Source: Spirogloea muscicola (Eukaryota > Streptophyta > Zygnematophyceae > Spirogloeales > Spirogloeaceae). Taken from it: a stretch of DNA of 15,865 nt. Location: positions 105,888 through 121,752 of the forward strand of contig WELB01000231.1 in NCBI GenBank assembly GCA_009602725.1. The letters run 5' to 3'. Positions 8,308 through 15,865 of the stretch are shown one piece after another (the first letter of the stretch is position 1; every line of letters starts with the position of its first letter). The notes beneath the pieces were generated by a model. The model was not told where the DNA came from. It made no database searches and saw only the letters and a program-made list of their open reading frames with translations. A program made the position numbers and the translations under genes.

Positions 8308-8632
8308 CTCCCCCATTGAGGATAGGGGCTGGAAAAGAAGAAGGGCTCGCCCATTGAGGATAGGGGCTGGAAAAGCCAGCCCTTTTTTTTTTTGACGAAG
8401 TACGAGAAGGGGGCCAGGGAAAGCGCTAAGAAAAACAAGCACAAGAAGAAACAAAGCAGCTACAAAGCACTCAGTAACCCCTGCTAAGCAGCCTCAGGTC
8501 AGAGAAGCTGGGCTGCTGGAAGCGGGTCCCCTGGCCAGAGCCAGAGGCAGCAGCGAGGGCTCGGCCGGGCTGCCGGGGTACACCTGCGCTATCGACCCGG
8601 CTGCAGGAAACTCCACCGGCTCCCCCATGGAA
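8308..8632 (-). mobile_element. Retroelement 3' end, copy L1 (ORF tail plus 3' UTR)
   Basis: Read on the minus strand: a decayed ORF end with GEPVEFPAAGSIAQVY, then GRALAAASG, QQPSFSDLRLLSRGY and a stop at 8471-8473. A 3' UTR of about 160 bp follows, with a T-rich tract and the hairpin at 8364-8382. The hairpin and its GATAGGGGCTGGAAAAG context are partly duplicated (8317-8337 and 8354-8374). The same ending occurs in L2 and L3. L1 lacks about 54 nt between AQVY and GRAL and is therefore dead. Its 5' side stops at about 8632, where the GC-rich array begins. The tail resembles the C-terminus of reverse-transcriptase-type ORFs of non-LTR elements, but no RT core is in the window. Confidence 0.5.
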
Positions 8633-8896
8633 ACTTCACACTTGGACTGACAGACGCGCCGTGTCGCGCGAGCATGGAAACGCCCGGGTTCACAACCTTG
8701 CGCGCCCCGGACGCGGCGGCCTGCCACGAAGGCGCCAGATCGGGCGCTGACTGGGACACCTTTTGCCCCGGTTTTAAGGAGAAAAAGCGCCGTTTGCCAC
8801 ATTTGGGTCTAACTAGGACGCCTTCAACCCCCCGTTGAGGGGAGAACGGCGCCGTTTGCCACGAGGGCGGACGGAACTCGGCCCTCCTGGGCCAAT

Positions 8897-9307
8897 TTAC
8901 ACCGGGACGGACGGAGGGACGCTGGCGTCCGCCCTGTCAGGGGAGGGGACGCGGCCACGGAGGCCGAGGCCGCCTGCACCTGCGGAAAGGGGGGAAGGGG
9001 GGAGGGAGGGAGGGGGAACTGGGCCCTCCTCGGGAGGGTGGGCCTGATTCTGGTCCGCCCTCACGGCAAATGGCGCCGTTTCTTCCCCGACGGGGCTTAA
9101 AAGCGTCCTAGTCAACACGAATGTGGCAAGTGGCGCCGTGTCCTCTTTAACGGGGGCAAAGGGTGTCCTTGTCAGCGCCCAATGTGGCGCCTCCGTGGCG
9201 CGCGTCCGCGTCCGGGCGCGCAAAGTTTGTAAAAAGCGGGGCGTTCCATACAGCGCGCAACACGTACCCTTCCGTCCGTCCGTCCGTCCCCGGCCTAAGA
9301 AGCCCTT
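8897..9307 (+). repeat. Direct unit 1 of the GC-rich array (about 411 bp)
   Basis: Order T-M-polyG-GGGCCCTCCTCGGGAGG-N-N-S, identical in order to unit 2. The offset between equivalent points is 407-419 bp. Confidence 0.7.
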
Positions 9308-9718
9308 TTCACACCGGGACGGACGGACGGACGCTGGCGTCCGTCCTGTCAGGGGGTTGGACGCGGCCACGGAGGCCGGGGGCCGCCTGCACGTGCGAAA
9401 CAAGGGGAGGGGGGGGGGTGGACGGAACCGGGCCCTCCTCGGGAGGAGGGCCCGCTTCCGTCCGCCCTCGTGGCAGACGGCGCCGTTTCTTCCTCAACGG
9501 GGATAAAAGGCGTCCTAGTCAGCACACAATGTGGCAAACGGCGCCGTTTTCCTCTTAACGGGGGCAAAAGGCGTCCTAGTCAGCGCCCGATGTGGCATTT
9601 TCGTGGCGCGCGTCCGAGTCCGGGCGGGCAAAGTTGTGAAGCAAGGTTGTGAAACCGGGCGTTCCATCCACCGCGCGACACGTACCCCTCCGTCCGTCCG
9701 TTCGTCCGGTGTGAAAAT
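9308..9718 (+). repeat. Direct unit 2 of the GC-rich array (about 411 bp)
   Basis: Repeats the module order of unit 1 and ends in an inverted T module (CCGTCCG...GGTGTGAA at 9690-9716). It contains the perfect 14-nt palindrome AAACGGCGCCGTTT at 9536-9549. Confidence 0.7.
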
Positions 9719-9992
9719 GGCCCTAAATTGGCCCCCGATGCCCACCACCGCCCCTCCCCCGTTCCGCAAGTGCAGGCGGCCTTGGCCTCCGTGGCCGCGT
9801 TTCACCCCCTGGCCCTGACGGGGGCCTAAACGACCGTGACCGTCCCGTCCAATTGTGAATGGCCCTAAGGGCCGCTTCGCACTCAACCGCTGTTCCTCCT
9901 TGAAGTGCACCCGCGAGCAGGCCGTGCTATGGCTGCTGCATCTGGGTACCGGCGAGTGCCTCTTTCTTTTTGGGCGAGCACTTTCTTCTTCT

Positions 9993-10137
9993 TCTTTCTT
10001 TTTGGGCTGGCTTTGCCAGCCCCTCTTCTCTATGGGCGAGCACCTCCCCCTTCCATTTCATGCGCCCCGCGTGCCTTCGAAGAAAGGGCTCGCCCATTGA
10101 GGATAGGGGCTGGACAAGCCAGCCCAAAAAAGAATGA
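9993..10137. mobile_element. Foldback hairpin element, about 49-bp arms
   Basis: Left arm 9993-10042 (TTTTTGGGCTGGC...TATGGGCGAGC) is nearly the reverse complement of 10088-10137 (GCTCGCCCATTGAGG...AGCCCAAAAAAG). The 45-bp spacer holds the CATTTCATGCGCCCCGCG segment also found at 33-58 and 12431-12455. The right arm doubles as the end of the L2 3' UTR, so this may be either an independent element or two adjoining tail copies. Confidence 0.55.
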
Positions 10138-10420
10138 ACAAAGAACGAGAAGGGGGCCAGTGGAAGCCAGAGGAAGCGCTAAGAAACCAAAGCACACAAA
10201 GAAAGAAAGCAGCTACAAATCACTCAGTAACCCCTGCTAAGCAGCCGCAAATCAGAGAGGCTAGGGTCCTGGAAGTGGGTCCCCTGGACAGAGCCAGAGG
10301 CAGCAGCGAGGGCTCTCCCGGCACGAAGGTGCAGCGCACGGGCCATGGACCTCTGCAGCGAGACGGCCAAGCGCATGCGATACACTTGCGCCAGCCTTCT
10401 CTCTCTCTCTTTCCCTGCCG
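10086..10420 (-). mobile_element. Retroelement 3' end, copy L2
   Basis: Minus strand: LAQVYRMRLAVSLQRSMAR, then ALHLRAGRALAAASGSVQG and PSLSDLRLLSRGY, with a stop at 10224-10226. The 3' UTR matches L1 closely in order (GTAGCTGCTTT, TTCTTAGCGCTT, GGCCCCCTTCTCGT) and ends with the hairpin at 10107-10125 and CTCAATGGGCGAGCCC. It has the best preserved ORF end of the series. A (CT)n tract at about 10399-10412 marks where similarity to the other copies fades. Confidence 0.55.
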
Positions 10421-10524
10421 AGTTACTCGGACTTGATGTTCCTCGCGGGTACTGAGCTTCCATCTGCATCGTCTGTCGTCTAATTTGTAGATTTCTTTTC
10501 GCCAACTATTTTGGCTTTTGGATG

Positions 10525-10663
10525 TTGTCCAATCTTTTTGGGCTGGCTTTGCCAGCCCGTCTTCTCTACGGGCGAGCAAAATTCTCCGAGCAATAGAAGA
10601 TAGAAATTGCTCGCCCATAGAAAAAGAGGGGCTAGCAAAGCCAGCCCAGAAAAGAATGGACAA
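10525..10663. mobile_element. Foldback (MITE-like) element with about 61-bp inverted arms
   Basis: Arms 10525-10585 and 10602-10663 are inverted copies bounded by TTGTCC...GGACAA, separated by only 16 bp. Each arm contains its own smaller hairpin, GGGCTGGC-TTT-GCCAGCCC at 10540-10558 and GGGCTAGC-AAA-GCCAGCCC at 10629-10647, so the whole folds as hairpins within a hairpin. No ORF. No clear target-site duplication was seen. Short, non-coding and palindromic, so non-autonomous if mobile. Confidence 0.7.
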
Positions 10664-10714
10664 TAGCCGAAGGCCACAAATGCCACAAGACATTGCCGAA
10701 AGAAGAAAGAAGTG

Positions 10715-11246
10715 GCACTCCCAATGGGGGCAAGGGCTGCGAAAGCCAGCCCAAAAAAAATTGACAAAGGTTCGGAGGGGCCTACAAGCGTGTAGCAGCT
10801 ACAAAGGGGCCTGAAGATGCTATGTCAGAACAGGGGAAGGATTAATCACTCAGTACTTACGTGTGAGGAGCCTCAGATCCGACAGACTAGCTGCCGGAAA
10901 ACTATCCCCCTGACGAGAGCCGGAGGCCGCAGCAAGAGCACGGCCAGCACGCAGATGCAGAGCGTGGGCCATAGACCGCTGAAGAAATACAGAATCTCAT
11001 ACGGTAGACTTGAGCCCACGAGCCAGCGGCGTTGAAGTCAGCCGGCTCACCGCGCCTGAGAGACACAGCGTGCCGCGCAAGCCTGGCCAGCACGTCGAGC
11101 CACTGGGACCCGAGAGCCCCGTGCACGTCCACAGCCAGGGGGACGAATTCATCGGCAACCGGGTGGTCGGCGTGTCTGGCCGCCTTGCTGCGAGCGGCCT
11201 TCGCCGCAGCGTGGCCAGCCCGCGAGGACTTCTTTCTTCCAAAGTA
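10715..11246 (-). mobile_element. Retroelement 3' end, copy L3 (longest ORF remnant)
   Basis: On the minus strand this extends furthest into the ORF: a Lys/Ala-rich stretch, then FVPLAVDVHGALGSQWLDVL, ARLARHAVSLRRGEPADF and NAAGSWAQVYRMRF. After a 2-nt deletion relative to L2 comes GRALAAASGSRQG...SLSDLRLLTRKY and a stop at 10850-10852. An FVPLAV..GALG..W(L) segment followed by a Ser-(Leu)-Gln/Arg-Arg block is typical of the extreme C-terminus of non-LTR retroelement ORFs. The upstream RT domain is missing (5' truncation), which is usual for target-primed insertion. The 3' UTR runs down to the hairpin at 10734-10752. Confidence 0.5.
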
Positions 11247-11332
11247 GATGCTCAGTATCCACGGGTGAGCAGATCAGAATAACTCGAAGCAGGAAAAGCG
11301 GCACTCCGCCGAGACCCTGAGGAGGAAGAAGA

Positions 11333-11590
11333 AGTGGCTCTTCCAATGGGGGCAAGGGCTGTGAGAAGCCAGCCCAAAAAGAATTGACAAGGTTCGAAGG
11401 GGCCAAACTACGAAGGGGCCAGAGGCGCTAGCTCTGAACTAGGGAGAGCCATAGCGCGGCCGGCGCGCGTGTGGACCGCGGTGGGCTAGAGAGCGCGAGA
11501 GCAAGCTATGTGCCCTCAACAGGGCAAAACCCCCCGTAAGCAGCTACTAATCACTCAGTAACACAGCAGCAAAAGGATAGCACGCAGGAA
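11333..11590 (-). mobile_element. Retroelement 3'-tail fragment, fourth minus-strand copy
   Basis: Read on the minus strand: traces of TTACTGAGTGATTAGTAGCTGC at about 11540-11563, then the GGCCCCTTCGAACCTTGTCAATTC segment and the hairpin at 11356-11375 followed by CCCCCATTGGAAGAGCCAC. This matches the L3 3' UTR in order. An insert of about 100 bp with GCGCGGCCGGCGCGCG interrupts it. It lies directly left of the copy B border. Confidence 0.45.
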
Positions 11591-11847
11591 AGTGCAAGAC
11601 TCGTCCAGTAGTCGGCGATGGTGGTGATTGGCCAGCGCAGGAATAATCGACACGGCGAACGCGCCGGGCGGCAAGGCGCCGGCCCGGGCTCGTGCCGCAC
11701 GCGTCACCCTCCCCTTCCCCTTCGCTTTCCAGTGCTCCTCCGTTCACAGGAGCCCGAGGCGCCGACCCCTGGCTGCGCGCCTCGCTGCGCCGCGGCCCGG
11801 CCAGGCCCGCCGCTCCACGCCCCAGCCTCCGTCTGCCGGGACGTCCG

Positions 11848-12196
11848 ATGACCCCTTCACAGCCCCTGCAGGCAGTGGCTGCCGCCCGCGCACCCCTGCG
11901 GCTCGCCTTCGTTGTGCTCCTTCTCCATGGGGCTCTGGCAGCAGCTTGCTGTCCGCCCCTTCCTGTCGAGCATCACGGTGCAGCGCTACTTCTCTCTGGA
12001 AGTCCGCCGTCGGCCTACGTCCCTGTGACTCTCTGGCTTGACGATACATTGCCTAGGCTTGGGACGGCAGTCGGCAATGTGAATGTACCACTGGCTCGCT
12101 CCACATGCTTGCCTGCTGAGCTGGCACGGTGGGCTTGCTCATTCCAGGCCCTGCAGACGCCGGGCCAAGCGCAGAAGCGAAGCCATCCACGTTAAA
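11848..12196 (+). CDS. Copy B exon 1: candidate signal-peptide exon with terminal stop
   Basis: The ATG at 11848 begins MTPSQPLQAVAAAR, then the hydrophobic core LAFVVLLLHGALAA. One codon shorter than A. The donor AAA|GTAAGG at 12197 is conserved, but the codon before it is TAA (12193-12195) where A has TCA. A different donor, or loss of function, would be needed to explain this. Confidence 0.45.
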
Positions 12197-15100
12197 GTAA
12201 GGAGGTGTCCCCAGCTTCTTGCCTGCCTGCTTCTGCTTTCGTGGGTACTAATGTCACCCTGTTACCTTAGGCCCCTTGGTTTAGGTCTCCGTAATACGTA
12301 GCCTTGTTTAGTCTGCACTAGTCTCTGCCTGAACAATGTATTGGCTTGAGTTGGCCTCCCTTTCAAACCCCCTTAGCCAGCTCATTACCCAGTTAACAGG
12401 ACATTGTAAGGCTAGAATTGGCCTCCCCTTCAATTTCATGCGCACCGCGCGCCTTCTCTCTTTTTGCACAGCACGCTGCCAGCCCTGATACTGATTGTAC
12501 TTGGCATTCGAGTAGCCCCAGACTCTGCAATACCGAAGCTTGACAAGACCTTGAGAGCAGGGCGTTTTATTTTCAGATCCTTATCACGACACGACATAGA
12601 TTTACCCGTGACATGTACATCGCAGGTTGACCCTGACTCACATTGACGCACCTCATTCACCTATTCGGAGAGAGTGGCCCAGCAAAGAGCATGCATTCAG
12701 GTTTCAGCACCACAGCGACAAGGTCAGTGTTCATGACTAGCATGTGACTACAATGCTGTCTATCAACATCAGTGTACATGTGCTTTGACACCCTTGTCTG
12801 CTTGCAGCCCATGCTAATGGTTATCAGGCCTTGCAATGCTGGACATGAGTGACCTCCCTGCGGTGTACATGTACTGTAGTATCAGCTGCTCGCTCTGTGA
12901 GAGCATTTGAGTTGGCTGCTATGCAGGTGCCATTCTGATTGTCGTGCAATTTGTTGCAATACAAATTGCATCACAACTGGATGCAATGACTGGACCCTTC
13001 GCTTACTGAGCTACTGCACATTCTGCAGGCAAGATCCGAGAAATTGTACCACCAGATCACTGGCAAAGAGCCAAAAAGACATCCGGGAAAGAGTACGCAT
13101 ACATTAAAGAAGCCAAAGCTTGTGCCAGGGGCGCACAGCACGACATCCACAGCATCATCTAATGAGGCAGCGGCTGCGCAGGCAACTCAAGTTAGCTATC
13201 AAGCTTACAACACAACAGTCCACTCAGGATACAGTTTTGGATTTGGGAGTTACTTCGCAGACTTCGGCCTTGGCAACCCAGCCCAACCACAGATCCTTAT
13301 TGCAGACACTGGCAGCGACTTACTGTGGACTCAGGTCCAATCAGCACATTGACACTGCAGCAGGCTTCAGTACTCATCCACACAGCATCGCTTTGCACAC
13401 AGTTGCAACATGCAGCTTGAGAAAAGATACAGTGGACCTGACAATGCATGCATCATATCGCCCTGAAGCAACCCAGTGCAATTAGTGGTGTGAACGTGCT
13501 TACTTGCTTCACACTCTTCTGCTGCTGCAGTGCTTGCCCTGCTCCAGCTGCTATTTACAAAGCGGACCCATCTTCAACCCCACTCAGTCGTCAACTTTCT
13601 CTGTCATCAACTGCAAAACTCTCGCTTGCCTATATGTTGAGACCCAGTATGAGTATGACAATTGCTACTTCTCAAGAGGCACAGCCGACTGCGAGCACTC
13701 CTACGGGTACACCTCTGTGAACTTGGAGACACAGTGTCTTGTATATTGTTGCGGTGATCTTGGCGTGGCCAATCTCTGCCTCATTCAACCTTGTTTGTAA
13801 TATTGGAAAACTCCTAGTCTGAGATATATCAATCTATTGCAGGGGAGCTTTTACCATCGCCTGTGCTTACTTGTGTATCTCAAGAGCATGCAGGTATGGA
13901 GATGGATCCCAAACCTCAGGGCAATTGGCTACTGAGACGCTGTGGCTAACCACCACGACTGGCACTAGTGTAGGTCTTTCGGGAGTGGCCTTTGGGTGCG
14001 GTCACGACAATGGTGGTACCTTTGGCTATGCAGGGGGCCTCATTGGCCTCGGACGGGGGCCACTTTCTTTTGTCCAACAGGTACTACTTTGCATGTCCAT
14101 TGTGAAGCATTGCTAAGTGCAAACAGAGCTTGTAGCTTACATGGCCCTTGCTTTATTACATGTGCAAACTAGATATGTCAATAGTGAATGCATACCACTT
14201 GCTGTACTTAATCTGGATCTCTTATCCAAGCCACAGACACCCTCGCCAACTTGTGTACGATGTTGAGACTGGGCTTGGGCTTGCTTTCTTTCCATGATCG
14301 CTGATTTTGTACAAGGACGCTCATTCTGAACAGCTGCACCGGTCTTTATCAATGTGAATCTACTCATTGTTGCAGCTGCAGACATATGACCACGTGTTTA
14401 CCCTGTGCCTGCAAAGCTATGATGCGCCTTACCTGCCTCCGAGCGAGTTGAAATTTGGGTCAACTGGAGTACCCAGTTTGGGCGTTACTTACACTCCGAT
14501 CCGCGACAACCCCATCCAGAATGCAAATCTTGGATTCACAACTTTCTACTATGTGCAGGTCAACAGTATACTCGTTGGAACAACCTCACTCAGCATCCCT
14601 GCGTCTGCTTTTACCATTGACGGCAGTGGTGGAGGAGGGACATTCTTTGACTCTGGAACAACCTTGACAATGTAAGCAGAGCAACTGCCTGCCAATTTGT
14701 TGCCATGTTGGAGCAACATACACATTCTCCATCTAGGACTTGCTGGCAAGTCATGAGCTCTGGCATTGCTGCTCGCGGGCTTTGCTAATACACGCTGTGT
14801 CTCAGGCTGGTGATTGCTGCATACCAACCTGTCATTGACTCTCTCAATGCTACCGTGCCTCTGCCCATGTAAGGGTTGAGATATCTGCAGTCTCATACTT
14901 TCTATGGATCATGTGCACTCAAACTTGGTCGTGACAAGCTCGTGCTTCTAAATGAAGAGCTTGCTGCTGCCGCATGATGCTGCCGCCGCATACTTTCTGC
15001 AGTTCTTAGCTGCTGCAGGTAGCACAGTAATAGTCAGTATGTGCTCATCTGCCTGAAATTGCATGTATTGCAGAGCAAATATAAGTGGTCTTGGGCTTTT

Positions 15101-15865
15101 TGGAACGTTACTGGAAGATTGGCAAATCCAGACGATCTCAATAATCTGGGCTTCTTCCCTATCATGACCTTCCGCATGTCAGGGCCATCTAACTACAGGC
15201 TTCCCCCTGCAAATTACATTGCTTTTGTGACCGATACAGTAGTCTGTGTGGTTCTTGAAATATCAACAATCAACATCATTGGCAATTTCGCACAGCAAAA
15301 TTTCCTGATGGTGCACTACCTGAACCACACCATGGTAATTGCTCATATCCTGATATGGCAAGCTGTTCACAGCAAGCAAGGCTGCATTTAGCATTATAAG
15401 TAGCTCCTTTGTGCCTCACACTGATTGCTTGCAAACCTGCATTACAGCATCACTGAATGGCCTAGCTTACTTATTAACCACCTTGTAGTTGCTGGCGCAG
15501 TAGATCTGAAACACAAGCTTGTAAATTGGTAAGAAGAAGGCCCAAGCAGGCCTTGCTGTCATGCACATGACCTGCCTTTCTGTGAGTTCCAGATGGGCTG
15601 GAAGCCCTTGAACTGCAGTACAAAGCGCCCACTACCGCCTTCTCCGTCACATCCGCCACCCCCCAAGGCTTCTCCTCCGCCTCCTCGCCCTCCCCCCCCC
15701 AAGGCGTCTCCTCCCCCCTCTCCTAGTCCGCCTCCTCGACCACCCCCCCCCAAGGCTTCCCCCCCTCCCCCTCCGCATCCGCCTCCCTCAGCTCCTCCAC
15801 CTCCACCAAAGGCGTCTCCTCCACCCCCACCCAAGGCTTCCCCCCCACCTCCTCCGCATCCCCCT
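11848..15865 (+). CDS. Nepenthesin-type aspartic protease with Pro-rich tail, copy B (partial, interrupted)
   Basis: Exons 11848-12196, 13029-13334, 13531-13706, 13894-14080, 14376-14671, 14806-14868, 15074-15334 and 15593 to beyond the window. Same family and architecture as copy A: signal peptide, DTGSDLLWTQ, CLPCSSCY with an intact exon 3, YGDGSQTSGQ, FGCGHDNGG, FFDSGTTLTM, INIIGNFAQQNFL, the domain-closing MGWKPLNC, then the Pro-rich tail. Copy B supplies the exon 8 junction that copy A lacks. Defects as written: TAA at 12193-12195 at the end of exon 1, and one base lost near 15097-15101 in exon 7. The two copies have different defects, so they arose after duplication or are sequence errors. 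The 3' end lies outside the window. Confidence 0.85.
12233..12461. repeat. Copy-B-specific insert in intron 1
   Basis: About 230 bp absent from copy A, where CTGCTTTTGCACAGCATGCTG is continuous (1087-1107). Its right part (GAACAATGTATTGGCTTGA... and CAATTTCATGCGCACCGCGC) is the reverse complement of 33-90. It contains an internal partial duplication (GTTGGCCTCCC at about 12351 and ATTGGCCTCCC at about 12417). No ORF. Boundaries are approximate because both edges are CT-rich. Confidence 0.6.
13029..13334 (+). CDS. Copy B exon 2: propeptide and first catalytic Asp
   Basis: Acceptor TTCTGCAG|GC; donor CAG|GTCCAA. 102 codons ending in IADTGSDLLWTQ. The WTQ is the usual plant sequence; copy A has WNQ. 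Phase 0 on both sides. Confidence 0.85.
13531..13706 (+). CDS. Copy B exon 3: intact Cys-rich segment
   Basis: 176 nt, acceptor CTGCTGCAG|TGC, donor TACGG|GTACAC. It encodes CLPCSSCYLQSGPIFNP, then INCKTLACLY and YDNCYFSRGTADCEHSYG. With exon 4 it gives CEHSYGYGDGS, the expected Cys-to-flap spacing. Confidence 0.88.
13894..14080 (+). CDS. Copy B exon 4: flap and N-lobe core
   Basis: 187 nt, acceptor GCATGCAG|GTATGG, donor CAACAG|GTACTA. It encodes YGDGSQTSGQLATETLWL, FGCGHDNGGTFGYAGG and LIGLGRGPLSFVQQ. Differs from A by only a few residues. Confidence 0.9.
14376..14671 (+). CDS. Copy B exon 5: interlobe region and second catalytic Asp
   Basis: 296 nt, acceptor GTTGCAG|CTGCAG, donor ACAAT|GTAAGC. 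It encodes YDAPYLPPSELKFG, FYYVQVNSILVGTTSLSIP and GGGGTFFDSGTTLTM. Confidence 0.9.
14806..14868 (+). CDS. Copy B exon 6: short helix exon
   Basis: 63 nt, acceptor TGTCTCAG|GCTGG, donor CCCAT|GTAAGG. It encodes LVIAAYQPVIDSLNATVPLP. Phase is kept with both neighbours. Confidence 0.85.
15074..15334 (+). CDS. Copy B exon 7: C-terminal lobe with 1-nt deletion
   Basis: 261 nt against 262 in A. B reads GGGCTTTTTGGAACG where A reads GGGCTTTGTTGGAATG. After the break the frame carries FWNVTGRLANPDDLNNLGFF and INIIGNFAQQNFLMVHYLNH, well conserved. Donor ACCATG|GTAATT at 15335. Confidence 0.85.
15593..15865 (+). CDS. Copy B exon 8 (partial): domain end and Pro-rich tail
   Basis: Acceptor GTGAGTTCCAG|ATGGGC. 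The exon opens with MGWKPLNCSTKRPLPP; with exon 7 this gives NHTMMGWKPLNC, matching the usual closing strand and Cys of the nepenthesin domain. It then runs into Pro blocks with PPPPKASPPPP, PPPSPSPPPRP and PHPPPSAPPPPPKAS, open to the window end. Confidence 0.85.
   Translation, partial: MGWKPLNCSTKRPLPPSPSHPPPPKASPPPPRPPPPKASPPPSPSPPPRPPPPKASPPPPPHPPPSAPPPPPKASPPPPPKASPPPPPHPP

Larger units (their letters stand above)
8635..9859. repeat. GC-rich nested direct and inverted repeat array
   Basis: Built from a few recurring modules. T, TTCACACCGGGACGGACGG-like, occurs on + at 8635 (diverged), 8897 and 9308, and on - at 9690-9716 and 9841-9859. M, a CTGTCAGGGG...GCGGCCACGGAGGCC segment, is on + at about 8921 and 9332, and on - at about 9755-9830. 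N, with a GGCGCCGTTT core and (C)GGGG..AAAAGGCGTCCTAGTCA, is on - twice at 8755-8870 and on + four times at 9056, 9121, 9463 and 9528. S, GCGTTCCAT..CGCGCGACACG, is on - at 8640-8690 and on + at 9241 and 9660. Long open frames here on both strands are by-products of GC content and repetition. It interrupts the L1 retroelement tail and is probably a foldback-type mobile element. Confidence 0.7.
11598..15865 (+). repeat. Duplicated unit, copy B (runs off the window)
   Basis: Colinear with 177-4261. Its left border abuts a retroelement tail, just as the copy A border abuts a hairpin-repeat fragment. Introns align along most of their length, pointing to a fairly recent duplication. Confidence 0.9.

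Noticed and set aside
8897-9558. Long open frames on both strands in the GC-rich array
   Set aside because: Open because of high GC and internal repetition; they change frame between repeat units and resemble nothing known.

Overview
The window is nuclear eukaryotic DNA, most likely from the green lineage: a green or streptophyte alga, or an early-diverging plant. The support is a pair of intron-rich genes for nepenthesin-type (A1B) aspartic proteases with GT..AG introns, each ending in an extensin-like Lys-Ala-Ser-(Pro)n tail, set among decayed retroelement tails. I cannot name the genus. A single N at 4138 shows this is a draft assembly, so the single-base lesions described below may be real or may be assembly errors.

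Layout. Positions 1-176 are dispersed-repeat fragments. Positions 177-4489 hold protease copy A: a candidate signal-peptide exon, six exons covering the protease domain, and a partial Pro-rich exon. Positions 4490-7770 hold no gene I recognise, except a short degraded piece at 4790-4996 that resembles the SAM-binding start of an mRNA cap guanine-N7 methyltransferase. Positions 7770-11597 are a repeat-rich block: retroelement 3' tails (one on +, four on -), foldback hairpins, and a GC-rich nested array at 8635-9859. Positions 11598-15865 hold protease copy B, colinear with copy A and cut off by the window end inside its Pro-rich exon.

The two proteases are a tandem duplication with about 11.4 kb between equivalent points; exons and introns both still align. 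Together they give a convincing eight-exon model. Both catalytic motifs (DTGSD and DSGTT), the flap Tyr in YGDGS, the Cys-rich nepenthesin segment and the C-terminal IIGN..QQNFL block are present. As written, neither copy is intact. A has a 1-nt deletion in exon 3 and lacks the start of exon 8 exactly at the N. B has an in-frame stop at the end of exon 1 and a 1-nt deletion in exon 7. The predicted product is a secreted protease joined to a wall-type, probably hydroxyproline-glycosylated tail, which would act in the extracellular matrix or cell wall.

The intervening block looks like the product of repeated insertion of one retroelement family and its short palindromic relatives. All share a small GGGCTGGC-loop-GCCAGCCC hairpin, and the same kind of repeat flanks the left border of both gene copies. 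Repeat-mediated unequal exchange is therefore a reasonable origin for the duplication.
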